A model generated the notes under the pieces. The model was not told the origin of the DNA and searched no databases. It was given only the letters and a program-made list of their open reading frames with translations. The position numbers and the translations under genes are program-made. Below, in pieces: positions 1 to 11,959 of a stretch of 64,000 nucleotides of DNA. Source of the DNA: Paragyromitra xinjiangensis (lineage: Eukaryota > Ascomycota > Pezizomycetes > Pezizales > Discinaceae); contig JBCAMK010000004.1 in NCBI GenBank assembly GCA_038503065.1, positions 943,001-1,007,000 on the forward strand, in the 5' to 3' direction. Position 1 is the stretch's first letter, and the number at the start of each line of letters is the position of its first letter.

Positions 1-47
1 AAGACTCCAGTAGCCGGCACAAAAAAATGTTTACAAGATAAACCCAC

Positions 48-995
48 CTTGAACAGTTAGGCTATTCCCAAAGTTGAAAAAATCTGGCCTGGGATCGTTT
101 TCTGGTAAAGGCTCATCATCGTCATCGTCATCATCATAATCTTCATCATCGAATTCATCGTCATCGTCGATTTCTTCAACACGTTGATGATGATGCCCAT
201 GATGCCCATGATGCCCGGGAGGAGGACCCGGGGGTGGCGGTGGTGGTGGTATCCTGGAAGCAGAATATGTTCCCGGAGATGGACTATGAGGAACCTGAGC
301 AGCATACTTTGAGTTTTGTTGTTGATGAGCGTACTGTTCCAATTCTTCGTAGTACGCATCGTACAGAACCTCCAATTCCTCTTCAATAGCAGTTCTTTTC
401 CTGCCACAGACGCTGCAAGAGCACGAATGCTTCTGTTGTTCCTTCATTTTCCGTAGAACCGCTTCTTTCTCCACCTTTACCAGAGACCTACGTTCATCTT
501 CACCCAGAGAAAGCCAAAAATCCTTGATTCTCTCACGTTCTTCATTTGTCGATGTGTTCCAGATTCGATCCTTTTTCTTCGAAGCTCCAACATGGTTTCC
601 CCCACTTGGTACTGCAGAGTTCTGATACAGCTCTTGTGCGATACTTACCCCCTTCTTTTTCTTCTTTTTGTTCTTCTTTTTGCCGGCCAGGGGTGCAGGG
701 GCTGTCTGAATTGGTGGGGTATAAGAATCTTCATCGTCTTCATCATATGTCGGTCCACTGTAGTACTCTTCATCATCTTCTGGGTCAACCAGCTCCGGAG
801 GATGGTCATCATAATCCGGCATTGAAGCTTTGATGTCCTGCTGGTACTGATCCGCCCGGTGGCTAGGGGATGTAGGTCCATTTGTGTGGCTGTATGTATG
901 AGGCTCATTGTAGTAGTCATCGTGACGGTGATGGTGATGGTGGTGATCATGATCATAGTTGTGAATGTGATTATGAGTGTTAGCGGGTGTAGTTG

Positions 996-1026
<31 letters not shown>

Positions 1027-1419
1027 TGCCTGCTGTTGCTGCTGCTTTCCCTTCTTCTTTTTCTTCTTTTTGCCGCCGATGTGATTAGAGCCAGCGTTGT
1101 GGGGGTAATCCATAGATGCGGAGTGCACTGCGGATGACAGCGGAGCGGGAGCTGGACGAGCGGTGAAGCTACCAGCGATGGTAGTAGAATTTGAGATGAT
1201 GGTGTTGTTGTTGCTAATGCTGCTGCTGGTACTGCTAGTGCTGAGGGATGTGGAATCGGGATTGGACACCTTCCTAGAAGGCACAGTAATCAGTTTTGTG
1301 CCGTCCTTGTTGCGAATGTGGGTTGCCTTGCTATTGGCAGGAGACAATAGAGGCTGTCGATGGAGAGTGTCTGCTGTTGTGGTTGATGGTGTGTTGCGCA
1401 TGGGACTTCCAGTGGGCAT
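48..1419 (-). CDS. NST1: Stress response protein NST1 (5' part, truncated by window edge)
   Basis: NST1-family protein; the yeast member negatively influences salt tolerance. The visible N-terminal ~457 residues are low complexity, with Lys runs, polyGln (about residues 124-141), polyHis, acidic stretches and a polyPro block. They enclose the family's conserved core at about residues 283-365: a [16 protein letters not shown] segment, then [16 protein letters not shown] with a Cys cluster, then an acidic helix. The start is the ATG in a CACCATG context. A canonical donor (GTGGGT on the minus strand, plus 42-47) ends the exon at 48, so the long coiled-coil C-terminal part lies outside the window. 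The gene is divergent from the RHO2-type gene. The polyGln tract is encoded by an almost pure CAG run near 1003-1046 and may vary in length. Confidence 0.88.
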
Positions 1420-3048
1420 GGTGGGGCGGGAGAGATCGCTGGGAGTAGCGGGATATGTGGCGGGGGAGGGAGGAGGGGGGGAAGGAGGGAAAGGATAGCG
1501 TAAACGGGTTGGCGTCTGGTTCTTCCGCCTTTTCTTGTTCGAGGGGAATTTTTTAACTCTCTGGAAAGACTTACAAATGGCAGTCAGATCAGATCGGAGG
1601 CAGCGTAATTAGATGGATTTTGCAGGTGAGTGGGTGAGCAAGAGGATTGGCGCGAGGACAGGCAGAATAAGGGAAAAAATTACCCGTTGAACACAATTGG
1701 GGGAAGGGTGAGGAGCCGCAACAATATCAACTCAGACCCGCAGGCATGTATGTATGTGATGCTTTTCCGGGGCTTGGGAGGGCGGGAACGGGAAGATGTG
1801 AGTGGTGATGGAAGCGGCAGGTGATGGTTGGCGGAGCAGAGCCGCAAGAAGAATCGGATAGTGCCGAGGACGGTGGCGGCTACAGTTAGCGTTGAGCGTT
1901 GAGCGTTGAAAAGCGATGGGGCAGTGAGTGAGTGTGCGGGCGGGCGGGCAAGTGGTGGGGTGTCAAGTGAGCGGAAAAGGGCGGATCAGAGCAGGAAAGA
2001 AGCTTAGGTTGTGGTGGTGCTAGCGGTGTGGCGCTGTGGCAGTGCAGTTTGCGGTGACCGGCGGCGGGCAGTAGTCAGTCGATGGATGATGGTAGATGAC
2101 GCGGGTTTCGCTGTTTCTCCTCACTCTCGCTCTTGGGCTGCAGCGCCTATCAGTGTCAAATGCGTACCTTGCGTGTTCAAACACCCTTCGTCCACCTTGA
2201 ATCCAACAAGGGCCTCTATGAGATGTGAGGTTCGGAGGGGCCTACAAGGACTCTGGTTGGCCGCTCGGCGAAGTTGATGCTGACTTCGCCTGCATTAGAC
2301 CGAGTGCTCTGTCGTGCGCGGGGAGGAAGTAGGGCGGGGCACTTGAAGGTAACTTGGTAGGTAGCACAGGCCTAAGCCTCTCTCACTCTCCCTGTCGTCT
2401 TACTGCCCCAACTAACGCACGTCCTGCTCAAGCGCAGACTGACTTACATCGTTCGCTGCTGCTGTGTTGCTGCTGTTGTGTTGCTGCTGTTGCTGCTCAC
2501 CCTCCCTCCTCCTCCCACTTGCTTTCTCGCCGCAACACCAACCGGGCAGCCCTTACACTTATTTCTCCCCTCCTCCTCCTCCTCCTCCTGCTTCTCCTCC
2601 TCTTCTATTCCTCCTCCTCCCTGCCTGAGCTCGCTCCGTCCGTGCCGTCTCCGCGGCCAGACATCGTACCCTCGTCAATCTCGCATTCGTCGCCCCCCCC
2701 GGTCTTCTTCCTCTTCCTCTTCTTCCGTTCCGCACCCTCTCGAATTCCTCTGAGATCTTCTCTCCTATTGCTCTCGTCTTCCCTCCCCTTCTGCTCTCTT
2801 CCGCACAGCCTCTGCTGCTGCAATTTTTCTCTTCATCACCCCCTTCTCTTCTTTTTATTCTCCAGCCTCCTCTTTATCGTTCTTGCTGCTCATCAACCAG
2901 CTCCACAAATCCTATACCATCTTTGGACAATCTTCAGCCTCACTGATAGCATCCCCCCCTGCTATAACTGTTGCTGCTTCTGCTCCTATTTACACACAAC
3001 ACATATCGCTGCTGCCGACTGTCTCCTCATCCGCTCACCTAAAGCACA
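1420..3048. promoter_or_regulatory. Divergent NST1 / RHO2 intergenic region
   Basis: This 1.6 kb spacer serves as 5' region for both flanking genes. The part nearest the GTPase gene (about 2370-3040) is strongly pyrimidine-rich, with TCC/CTC and CTG runs, as is common in fungal leaders. The long reading frames across it are low-complexity artefacts of this composition. I see no conserved coding sequence. Confidence 0.5.
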
Positions 3049-4234
3049 ATGGCTCAGAACCCTGCTCAAAACGTTATACGAAGGTATACTCTAGTTGCTC
3101 TCTCCCTCGGTTGTTGTCAGGATGCTGCTCCTTTGCATTTCTTTCCGCTCGCTTCGGGAAGCTTTCCATCTTTGGAACCGCAACATCATGACATGATGCG
3201 TAGTTACCAAATTTAGACCGCCTCTAGACCGAAACTCAGCTCATCTCCAGCCGTCGGAGGTGGACGCAGGGATGCCTGTCAAAGCTGTTTATAGTTCGAG
3301 CTAACTTAGAACTTCGGCACAGGAAGTTGGTGATCATTGGTGACGGAGCATGTGGAAAGACAAGTCTATTGAGTGTGTTTACATTGGGCTACTTCCCTAC
3401 GGTATGTTGAGACTCTACAATTATTGACGGTCCGCGCGTTTGTGTCTCAACCTATCTGTCTGTCTGTCTGTTTATTGTGATAATTTTGCTAACGTTCCCT
3501 GTAGCATTACGTGAGTTAATTCTACGTGAGCTTTTCGCGTTAGTGCTGCCGAGGGACTCTCTAACAACTTCCGTCTAGGTACCAACTGTTTTCGAGAATT
3601 ATGTAACTGATTGCAGGGTACGCTTGTCATCTTACAAGTTGCTATCATAAACAACTCGCTGACTGTATCCAAGGTCGATGGCAAATCTGTCCAACTTGCT
3701 CTATGGGATACAGCTGGCCAGGAGGATTATGAGGTGCGCCGTCTTGATTCGTTACCACTTTTAGGCAACCCGCTAAACTTTAGACGAACAGAGATTGCGA
3801 CCACTAGCATACGCCAAAGCCCATGTCATTCTGATTGGGTATGCCGTTGACACCCCAGACTCGCTCGAGAACGTTGCCAACAAAGTACATCACGCCACAA
3901 CTCTTCCTATTCGTCCATCCGAACTCTACTAACAATTGCGCAGTGGATCGAGGAAGCTCAGGAACGCTGTCCCGGGGTCCCCATAATACTCGTCGGCCTC
4001 AAGAAGGACTTACGCGAAGACGCCAATGCTCGAGAGGAAATGCGCAAAAAATCACTGCACTTTGTGCAATCAAATTACGCCGAGACAATCGCAAAACAAG
4101 TTGGCGCAAAGAAATATTTGGAATGCAGTAGCTTAACTGGAGAAGGTGTAGATGATGTTTTTGAGGCTGCGACAAGGGCAGCATTGTTGACCTTTGAGAA
4201 AGAGCGGGGAAGTGGATGTTGCATCATCTTGTAG
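3049..4234 (+). CDS. rho2: Rho-family small GTPase, Rho2 type
   Basis: Small GTPase of the Rho2 class, a membrane-anchored switch for cell polarity and cell wall synthesis. Inferred exons are 3049-3083, 3323-3401, 3505-3510, 3579-3617, 3674-3733, 3792-3884 and 3944-4234 (200 aa). Visible motifs are the P-loop GDGACGKTS (about residues 18-26), switch I with the FPTHYVPTVFENY block, the WDTAGQEDYE switch II, the G4-like VGLKKD, the G5-like CSSLTG and a terminal CCIIL CAAX box. A final Leu predicts geranylgeranylation, and the preceding Cys could be palmitoylated. The GDGACGKTSLLSVFTLGYFP context and the EGVDDVFEAATRAAL tail fit Rho2 better than Rho1, Rho3 or Cdc42. The third exon is only CATTAC. 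The last intron has a perfect TACTAAC branch point. Confidence 0.92.
3505..3510 (+). other. rho2: 6-nt microexon of the Rho2 gene
   Basis: CATTAC encodes the His-Tyr of switch I between FPT (exon 2) and VPTVFENY (exon 4). It is preceded by ..CCCTGTAG and followed by a canonical GTGAGT donor. Without it the invariant effector loop would lack two residues, and the frame leaves no other way to supply them. Confidence 0.8.
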
Positions 4235-6119
4235 ATGTGTACAGACGGTATGAGGAATGGGGATGGAGGAATGAAAAGGACCTACGAGACGATTCCATGA
4301 TACAACAAAGAACCACCAATTTTGAGCTCGCCTTATCGAATTTTTCGAGAAGGATGGCATTTGGATTTAGACATCAACACATCGACCACACATGTTGAAA
4401 CACGAGAGGCTATAACCCCCCGCATTACGGCATCTACGCAATCCACCACTGACGTACTGGAAGACGGTCCTTTTCAACTTCAGCTTGATGTATCATACCT
4501 TGATTCATTTTCGCCTTACATACCCTGTTTTTGTTCTTTATCGGCTTTTCCATGTCAACAGCACTTCACTTCTGTATCAGGCGGTGTCTCTCCTTCTAAA
4601 CGGGCTGCTTCCATGCTTTTATTATTCTACTGTTTTTGAGTTTTAATTCGATATTTGCAGCGATTTTTATTGTTTTGTACCCTTCGTTCACTTTTGAGAG
4701 GAGAATTTCTCCGAGGGGAAATTTCTGGTTTTTTTGCTACTTTTCACTTGTTCTTGCTATTTTCGCTAGCTTGCTGTTTGTTTTCTTTTTGCTTACTTGG
4801 AACTGGGTGGTTTTTTTAGACCGGGAAAAATTTATTCTTTTGATATAGGCGTGGGCCGGGTTTTGCTGGTTGGTTCGGGCTTGGATACTGGAAAATTGGG
4901 GACTGGCTGGGGGTGGGAAGTGGTGCCGGTCTTGTGCGTCTGTTTTTTGCTACACAAGAAGGAAAAGGATGAAAAGTAGCTTTCTTCAACGGAGAATATT
5001 TCTTTTCAAATGTGCCCGCAGGAGCGTTTTTTCATCCTGTCAGCTCGGTCCAGTTCGAGGGGCAAGCAAAGAGAAAGGGGAAGGTTAAGCACTAAATCAG
5101 ACGAAAAAGTGATAGACATTCGCGAGAGGAATTCTTTCAGCTGGAGCAGAGGTCCGGGGCGTCGATCACTCATCAAGGTTTATTTTCGTCCGGTTTATTT
5201 TTATCATTTTTTCGCTTGTCTTGTGTTCCTGATATATGCATGTTCGTTGGTTTGGTTTGGAATTGTCGTTTTTGCGTGCGTGCTTTCGTTATTTTTAAAC
5301 CTTCTATCCTCTCCACCTGACGTCATCTCGATCGCTTAGGTGTCAACGGTAGGATTCGGAATGAAGAAACCTACACATATGCCTCATTAAGGACGTTGGT
5401 GATAGAGCAAACTGGCGTGCAGAATCGGATAAAGCGGTGTTGATCCAAATGCTAAACACCATCACGAGTGATCACTCGCACCAATAACGCGCGTTCCCCC
5501 CACCTCTTTCTGGGCATCACGAAGCTGTATCGCCAAGCAGTGTCATCATCGCTTACAATATCGTCCCGTACTCGACACCTGTACGAGAGTTTTTTTTCTC
5601 CAAACCTTTTTATAATTCCATTCCGCCCAATCTTCCCTACTTGCATCCATCCAGAAAAGCTCCCGAGGAAAAAAAAAAATCATTCCCACTACCAAACCCA
5701 CCCGACCACAACCTAACCCCTACCCCACCCTAACATCCAACAAACCAAATTCAAACATACGAGACGGTGGGACAGGACCACATAAAAGAGAAAAGAAAAG
5801 GAAAAAGATTATAGCACACCAGCTGGATGGCGAAGAACACAAGAAAAACACTCGTTGATGCTGTAAATTTTTTTGTCAATTTTCGTGTGGCGTATTTAGT
5901 CATAAAACCCATCCAATTTTTATTTTTGTTGCATCACATGTGCAGACCAGACCAGAGGCAGAGAGTAGAAAGGAAAAGAAAAAAAAATATTATACCGCAC
6001 TCGAGCCGAGCCCCTTCCATCCATCACCAGGCCTTCGTTGGAATTGGGTCAGCTAGCTAGTCTTTAGAACGCGCAACACCAAACACATATTAGCACGATA
6101 AAGCAGACGCGTTACCAAC
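4235..6119. other. Intergenic region between convergent genes
   Basis: Two genes end towards this 1.9 kb interval, so it should hold both 3' UTRs. It has T-rich stretches near 4620-4800 and 5180-5300 and A-rich stretches near 5660-5800. No reading frame in it resembles a protein family. Confidence 0.45.
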
Positions 6120-7988
6120 CTAGTAACGACGACGGTCGTATTCATCATAACCCCTCGGTGGTGGCCCTCGTGGTGGACTCCTGCCTCTATAAGGAGGACT
6201 CACCGGACGCCCTCTATGGGGTTCATCGTAATGCCTTCTAGACCCGCCTCCGTTGGTTCCTGCATATGTATCATCCTCATAGCCACCGCGTCTAGGCGGG
6301 GGATAGTCGTCACGGCCGCCATAACCACCGCTGCCGCCACCACCGCCGCGGGGAGGAGGGTACTCGTCGGCTGGGGGCAAGGCACGCCTAGGTGGGGGTG
6401 ATCTATCACGTCCTCCACCACCGCCACCACCGCCACTATAGTAAGGTTCACGACCTCCTCCGCCTCCCCCACCGCTGCCGCGTGCGGGGGAACGCTCACG
6501 GTAGCGGGAAGCTGGAGGCGACTCATAGCGACGGCCATGACGAGGAGGGGAGTGGTAGCGGCTAGACGGCCCAGGAGAGTAACGACGCCCACCGTAGCCT
6601 CTAGGAGAGACAGAGCGACGGGGAGGCCCGTGCCCGCCACGAGGGGCAGCATCGTGATCCTGCTGTGTCTACTTAGTTTTTGTCCTTAGTTAGATAATAG
6701 TTGTGGGGTAATACATCAGCAGCACAGTTCACATGCGCCCCCTTGAAGTCAGTGCCATCGAGAGCTGCAATGGCACGCTTAAGATCTTCGTAGGTCTCGA
6801 ACTCAACCATCCTGCAATGCTGTTAGTGAATGTTCAGCATAAATGAGTGAAATGAAGGTATAAACATACCCACGGCCATCACGATCACGGCTAACCTCGG
6901 AGAAGACGACGTCGACATTGGACCTGCGTGCGAAGTCTTTGAGATCCTAGGTAGAAGAGAACAGTTCGTATGAGTTGAAATCCGAACATCAAGACCAATG
7001 CAGACTTGTGGCTCCTCCAGTAAAAGCAGACGCGCATTGATACATATTTCCTGGACAAAGACCCGGCAATAATCCCTTGGATATATGGATAAGTCCTGGC
7101 TCGTGGGACACATAAAGATGATGATAGACAGTCCAAGCCATAATAATAGGAAGGGTTTTTTTTCTCTCTTTCAAATCCTGGGGTCCAAAATAACAACAAG
7201 GCAAAATGGCTGTCAGAGGGCCTGGAGAAATCCACCGGTACCAAGGGATAACCATGGCCAGAACCGGCAGAGGATAAAGCAATAGACATAGGAGTGGATG
7301 TAAAAAGACTTCATATATCCTCAAGAGGAGTCACGAATGCCTATGTTGCAGCAGGAATGAGGAATGCGCCCACCTGCCAGCTCGTATCGGGTTGAAGACC
7401 AGTAATATTCATCCTGAAAGCAGTGCGCCTAGGGCGAGGAAAGCTGCGATCCGCGCCGCCAGCGTATTCATGACGGGTATGATGACGGTTACCACGAGCG
7501 AATTGAACTGTAAGAGTTTGTCCTTTGAATTCGCGACCATGATATGCTACACAGGTGGTTGAAACAGAGCAGAGTTAGCGTGAGAACTAGCATGACGCAA
7601 GAGTTACTAAGGCTAGGATGATTTTTTTTCGTACCTGGGACGACGTCCTTCGCGTCGGCCTCGTTGTCATATTGGATAAAGCCAAAGCCATTCATGAGCT
7701 TGACTTCGACAATATTGCCAGTGCCATGTTCTTTGAAGAACTCTTCGACTTCTTGCTTCCTGGCTGTTGCAGATGTCAGTAATCAGGCTAGTGAAGAAAA
7801 GTTTATTAAACGCGCTTCTCATCATGGTCATCTCATCGCGATCTCCAAAGCAGCGAAAACAATGAATCACAGCTAAACGAGCAGCAAAGTAATGAAAAAA
7901 AGAAGTGGGGAGAAAAAAATAAAAAAAGTGACAAACCGTCTTTGTGAAGATTTCCTAAATAGAGGCGAGTTCCCGAATATTCAGCCAT
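6120..7988 (-). CDS. SR-type splicing factor with two RRMs and an RGG/RS tail (Srp2-like)
   Basis: RNA-binding splicing or mRNA-processing factor, nuclear. Exons on the minus strand are 7988-7937, 7763-7635, 7546-7374, 6946-6870, 6811-6715 and 6668-6120 (358 aa). RRM1 starts directly at the N-terminus, with RNP2 TRLYLGNL and RNP1-like MNGFGFIQY. RRM2 begins at FRMNITGL and carries the SWQDLKDF helix typical of the pseudo-RRM of SR proteins. The tail from about residue 190 combines RS/SP dipeptides (RRSVSPRG, RERSPARG) with Gly-rich and RGG-like repeats and ends DRRRY. Introns are 46-173 bp except intron 3 (6947-7373, 427 bp). It resembles fission yeast Srp2 and metazoan SRSF4/5/6; the exact orthology is inferred. 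Confidence 0.88.
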
Positions 7989-10949
7989 GATTAACGACTG
8001 CCTGAAGGGAGTGGGGCAGGGGTGGTTGATGCGTGATGTGATGTCAGAGAACAGAGAACAGTTGACGATGTTGTCTACTGTAAGTGTGGTTAGACGTTCG
8101 CTGTGTTGGGGGGTTGGGCTGGAGACGATGGGAGATGATGGGATGTGTTGTGATGGGATCGACGCGAGCGCTCAGTCAGTTCAAGAGGAGGCGACGGACG
8201 GGGCTGACGGCAGGCAGTCGAGCGGGTCGGGGTTGGGGATCTCTTTTATATCGCCCAACGCCAGAGGCACAACGACGCAAACTCGCCTGGTCGGGGTATT
8301 TCAAACAGTGCGCAAGCCTTGCGAAATCTTGACGCCTTTTCTTTATTTTTTATTTTATTTTATTTTTCGTGCCTAACTGCCCGGGAGATGAGGCGAGACA
8401 AGGCGAGGCGAGGCGAGGCGAACAGCACCGAAGCAAAGCAGCCAAAGCGCCAGAGGAAGCGTAAACAATAGGAAGCACTGGTAATTCTGTGGCCCTTCCT
8501 TCCCCCTGGCTCCCACAAACAGCAGCCAGCAAGCCGAAAGGGGTAAAGCGTCCACCGTGCGCAGTAAGTTTCCCCTCCGCCAAGTTCCGCTTCTTTATTA
8601 TGCCATTTGGTCCTGGTTGCGGTCGCTCTCAACCAACCTACCACATCATCACGAGCTGTGCCCCAAATAATCCCTCATCCGAAATCCGCGGGTCGTGCGC
8701 CAACCACGCGGTGTACCCCGTTCAAGCCACCGAAATCGAGATGCGCGTCAATTCCCGCTACCGAACCAACGCCCTGAGGGGTGATAAAAAGAATCAACTT
8801 CCCCTCCCCCACACTTGGAGAAGGCTGAAGAATTTTCAGACACTGTTATGACCTGCCTTGCAGGAGGCAGGCCATTCGTTACTTGCAACCTCGACTGACA
8901 CCATGGCCATTGTCCCCATTCCTGCCTTCTGTATTCCCACATGCTGCATGCTGCATGCTGTCACGCGTACTTGGACATAGAGCAGTCATCAACCTCAACT
9001 CTGCTCCCGGAAACGGATACTGACACCTCTGAACTTTTAATCAAAGAAGTGAAACTTGTCAACACGATATCTCAAAAGGGAACCCAGACATCTGGAAGAT
9101 CTCGTCACAAATCAAGCCCTGCAGGAACGATGCACTTCGTGCCCACCTTACCGAGAAGGAAGTTCACAACAGATCACAAGCGAGAGACATAAACGTCAGA
9201 GCAAATCCGCATCGAGAAGACACCCCCAGAGCCTGAGTTTTACGAAAGATAACAGTGGTCTTACGCTTTCATGCACGTGGGAAACTCAGTTATGTCAGAG
9301 CTATTTGCAATCCCGCTATCTACAGTTTGATTCGGTAGTTATCTGCCGGGATTTAGGACATGGAAAATCACTCGCAGTAAATTCCTACATATGCTGTTGC
9401 GCCAGTGTGCGAAGTGCAAATTCGATAGCCATGTTCTACGACTCAGTGATTCGACCAAATTAAATCCCTGTGGTTTCATCATTGGCGAGGATTTATCTAC
9501 TCGACCTACAAGGGCTTTATCATTTGATCCATGTCATGTTGGATTCCGAAAACTCTTAGACTACGATACTGTTGGATACCCGCTTGCGGAGCCAAATAAA
9601 AATCGGGAGGTAAAGGAAAGGTGAAGTAGTTTGCCGAAGTAAATAAATTCTAGAATAGGAGGAGACGGGGAAAGCAATTATGGAAGATTAAGAAAACGAC
9701 AAACAATAACCGGGAACAAGCATGACACTGCGGGAACCTGCGGTTAGAAGCAGCCTGGGATCAGGGTCAGGCATGTTTTCTACTGTAAAGAGTTGAGTCA
9801 ATATGGCGCGGAAGGATTACGGCGAGGAGGTCGAAGATATGCATTTGCAGGAAGATTATATCACAAAGGATGACATCAGGGATTATTTCGACCAACTCGC
9901 AGTATGTTCAGGGTTGGTGTTACCTGGTTTTCCCTCTATCTTTTCCTCCCACATAGTGGTTCTTGGGGGACTCATTGGATCACATTTTATCTTTTGATTA
10001 CGTACTTGATAATACTGCTACCATCGGTGTGAACAAAAGCCCTACTTTCCTGAGACTCGATACTTGGAAATCTTAGCTCCTAGAAAATAGTATGGTCGAA
10101 TACGCATTTAGATAGGGGCGCAGCAGACCGCCTCCACGGTCTTTTACCGAAGAAAGTGCAATATCGCAAGATAGCTCAATAGATGTCACTTGGCTGGAAG
10201 TCATGAACAACCCTCAAACATGCCTTAAAAAGTTCGCTCTGCGCAAAAGTTCCCAAGACCCATACCACCACCCTCAGGGATAATCTCCTACCAGATGATG
10301 AGAACGTATTGATTGTAATATCGTTTTATGGATCTCCAATGTTGCACGTATCTGCGTGCAAGGTACTGCGCACTACCGCGCACGCCAACCACAACTACCC
10401 ACCGTACGCTATTAACTCGCCGCGCACATGTCTGTCTCTACAGCCTTGGGGTCTGAAGCTACTTGACTCCAAGGCTACAGGTGTATATAAACCCCATCCC
10501 ATCTTCGTCCCCAACCCCCCACCAAGCATCGAACGAGACTTGGATCTTTCTTCACTCCAGCTGTCATAAGATCGAGGATTCTTCCCTTATCTAGTTATAC
10601 GATTACCACCCAAGTTTCTGGATCCTTAGGAAGCCCAATTTCTCTTTGCCGTCCCTACCATTTTAGATTGCAGCTCTCTACACGCCTTCTCGATCTCGAT
10701 CACGATCACCGAGAACCTTTTATAACCTCTGCTTTCACCGTCCATTTGGCCCCATATCTTCCTTCAGTTGACCCATACAGATTTCTCAGCAAATTCACTA
10801 GTGCTCAAAGCCCTTTAAGGGTAACAATGAGATATCAGATCGTGTTCAAGTCATCCATCAATTTCGTATCTTTAAACATTTGACACTGATCACACAACCC
10901 GGCTCTATAAAGACCAACACTTCTTCACTCTCCTACGACCACCACCCTC
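7989..10949. other. Intergenic region, no supported gene
   Basis: About 3 kb containing the promoter of the SR-protein gene, a short AGGCG pentamer run (about 8398-8420) and T-rich DNA. A TATA-like GTATATAAACC lies near 10482-10493 and a CTATAAAG near 10902-10911. A possible 33-codon open exon at 9803-9901 ends at a GTATGT donor, but I could not find a downstream partner or a family match. Confidence 0.35.
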
Positions 10950-11959
10950 CTAGAACCCAAGAGCAGAGTTGAATGTCGTAACCACCGTCGCATCCCTCAC
11001 ATTCAATGCTGCAACAGCCGCCTTAGCTTTCGCACAAGCATCCAACGCATCCTGTCCAGCATCACACCTATTGACAAGGTTGTCGCAGATGAAGTTGGTA
11101 ATGATATTCGGATTCAATGCGCTCTGCTGACCGCCGAAAAACCCGTCGCTGTTGGTCGGTAGGAAGGTGAATTCCGTTGCTGGCCGCCCGTCGAAACCAC
11201 CACCAAACTTGATAGTAGGGTCTGTACACTTTCCAAGATCGAGATTGAGACTTCCGACACCCGTTCCTGCTGCAGCAGTGGTAGTAGTGTCTTGTGCCGT
11301 ATCTGGGAGTTTATTAGTGAGTTATTTTCCAGAGCGAGGATTAAGAAAACATACCCGTGGCAGCACCAGTATCAGTAGCACCAGTATCAGTAGCAGCTTG
11401 TGTGGTAGCACTCAGAGTAGCGGCGGCAGTGGTATCAGTACAAGTGTGTGTAGCAGCAGCAGTGGTAGCGTCCGCGGCAACAGCCTTAGCAACAGCACCA
11501 CCACCATTGGTTCCAGTAGAAGCTGTAGCAGCGGCACCACCAGCGACAGCTGCATTGAATGCATCCGCCGCAGCTTGCCCAGTGAGTGCATTAGCTGCGG
11601 TAGCACCCGCATTGCAGGCTGTTACACTTGCCGCAGGTGCTTTGCATTTGCTGCTTAGTTGCTGACAGATGAATCCAGTGATGACTTTGATATTTAGGGC
11701 TGAGCCGTGGTTGAAGCTGTTGGGATCTGCGGGTTCGAATGAGGCCTCTGTTATGGTGTTAGTTAAGAACTTCACTATTAAAGGCTTTTGGTATTGGTTT
11801 TATGGTACCTTTTCGTCCGTCGAGTCCGTCGGCAAAGATGATGGAGGCGTCGGAACAGGATCCAAGATCGATTGCTCTTCGTCCGATCTTATCCTGAGCT
11901 ACTGGGGCAGCAGATGCAATGACCGCGGAGGCAATGATAACGGCAAGTGTGAATTTCAT
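10950..11959 (-). CDS. Secreted Ala/Thr-rich protein with a duplicated Cys domain
   Basis: Predicted extracellular protein of 298 aa, function unknown. Minus-strand exons are 11959-11809, 11747-11355 and 11302-10950. Residues 1-18 form a clear signal peptide (MKFTLAVIIASAVIASA) ending near APVAQ. Two homologous domains follow. The first starts IDLGSCSDASIIFADGLDGR and contains LNIKVITGFICQQLSSKC. The second starts LDLGKCTDPTIKFGGGFDGR and contains LNPNIITNFICDNLVNRC. Both are followed by an Ala-rich helix with a further Cys. A long Ala/Thr linker (about residues 105-185) separates them and could be O-glycosylated. The pattern resembles lineage-specific secreted proteins of Pezizomycotina. No catalytic motif is seen. 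Confidence 0.8.

Noticed and set aside
2354..3094. 246-codon frame upstream of the GTPase gene
   Set aside because: It is a low-complexity Leu/Ser/Pro product of a pyrimidine-rich leader, overlaps the true start of RHO2 in another frame and has no domain.
9803..9997. Possible small gene beginning MARKDYGEEVEDMHLQEDY
   Set aside because: 33 plausible codons end at a GTATGT donor, but no downstream exon, stop or family could be supported.
11152..11665. Ser/Ala-rich frames opposite the secreted protein gene
   Set aside because: They are antisense shadows of the Ala/Thr linker of the gene on the minus strand.
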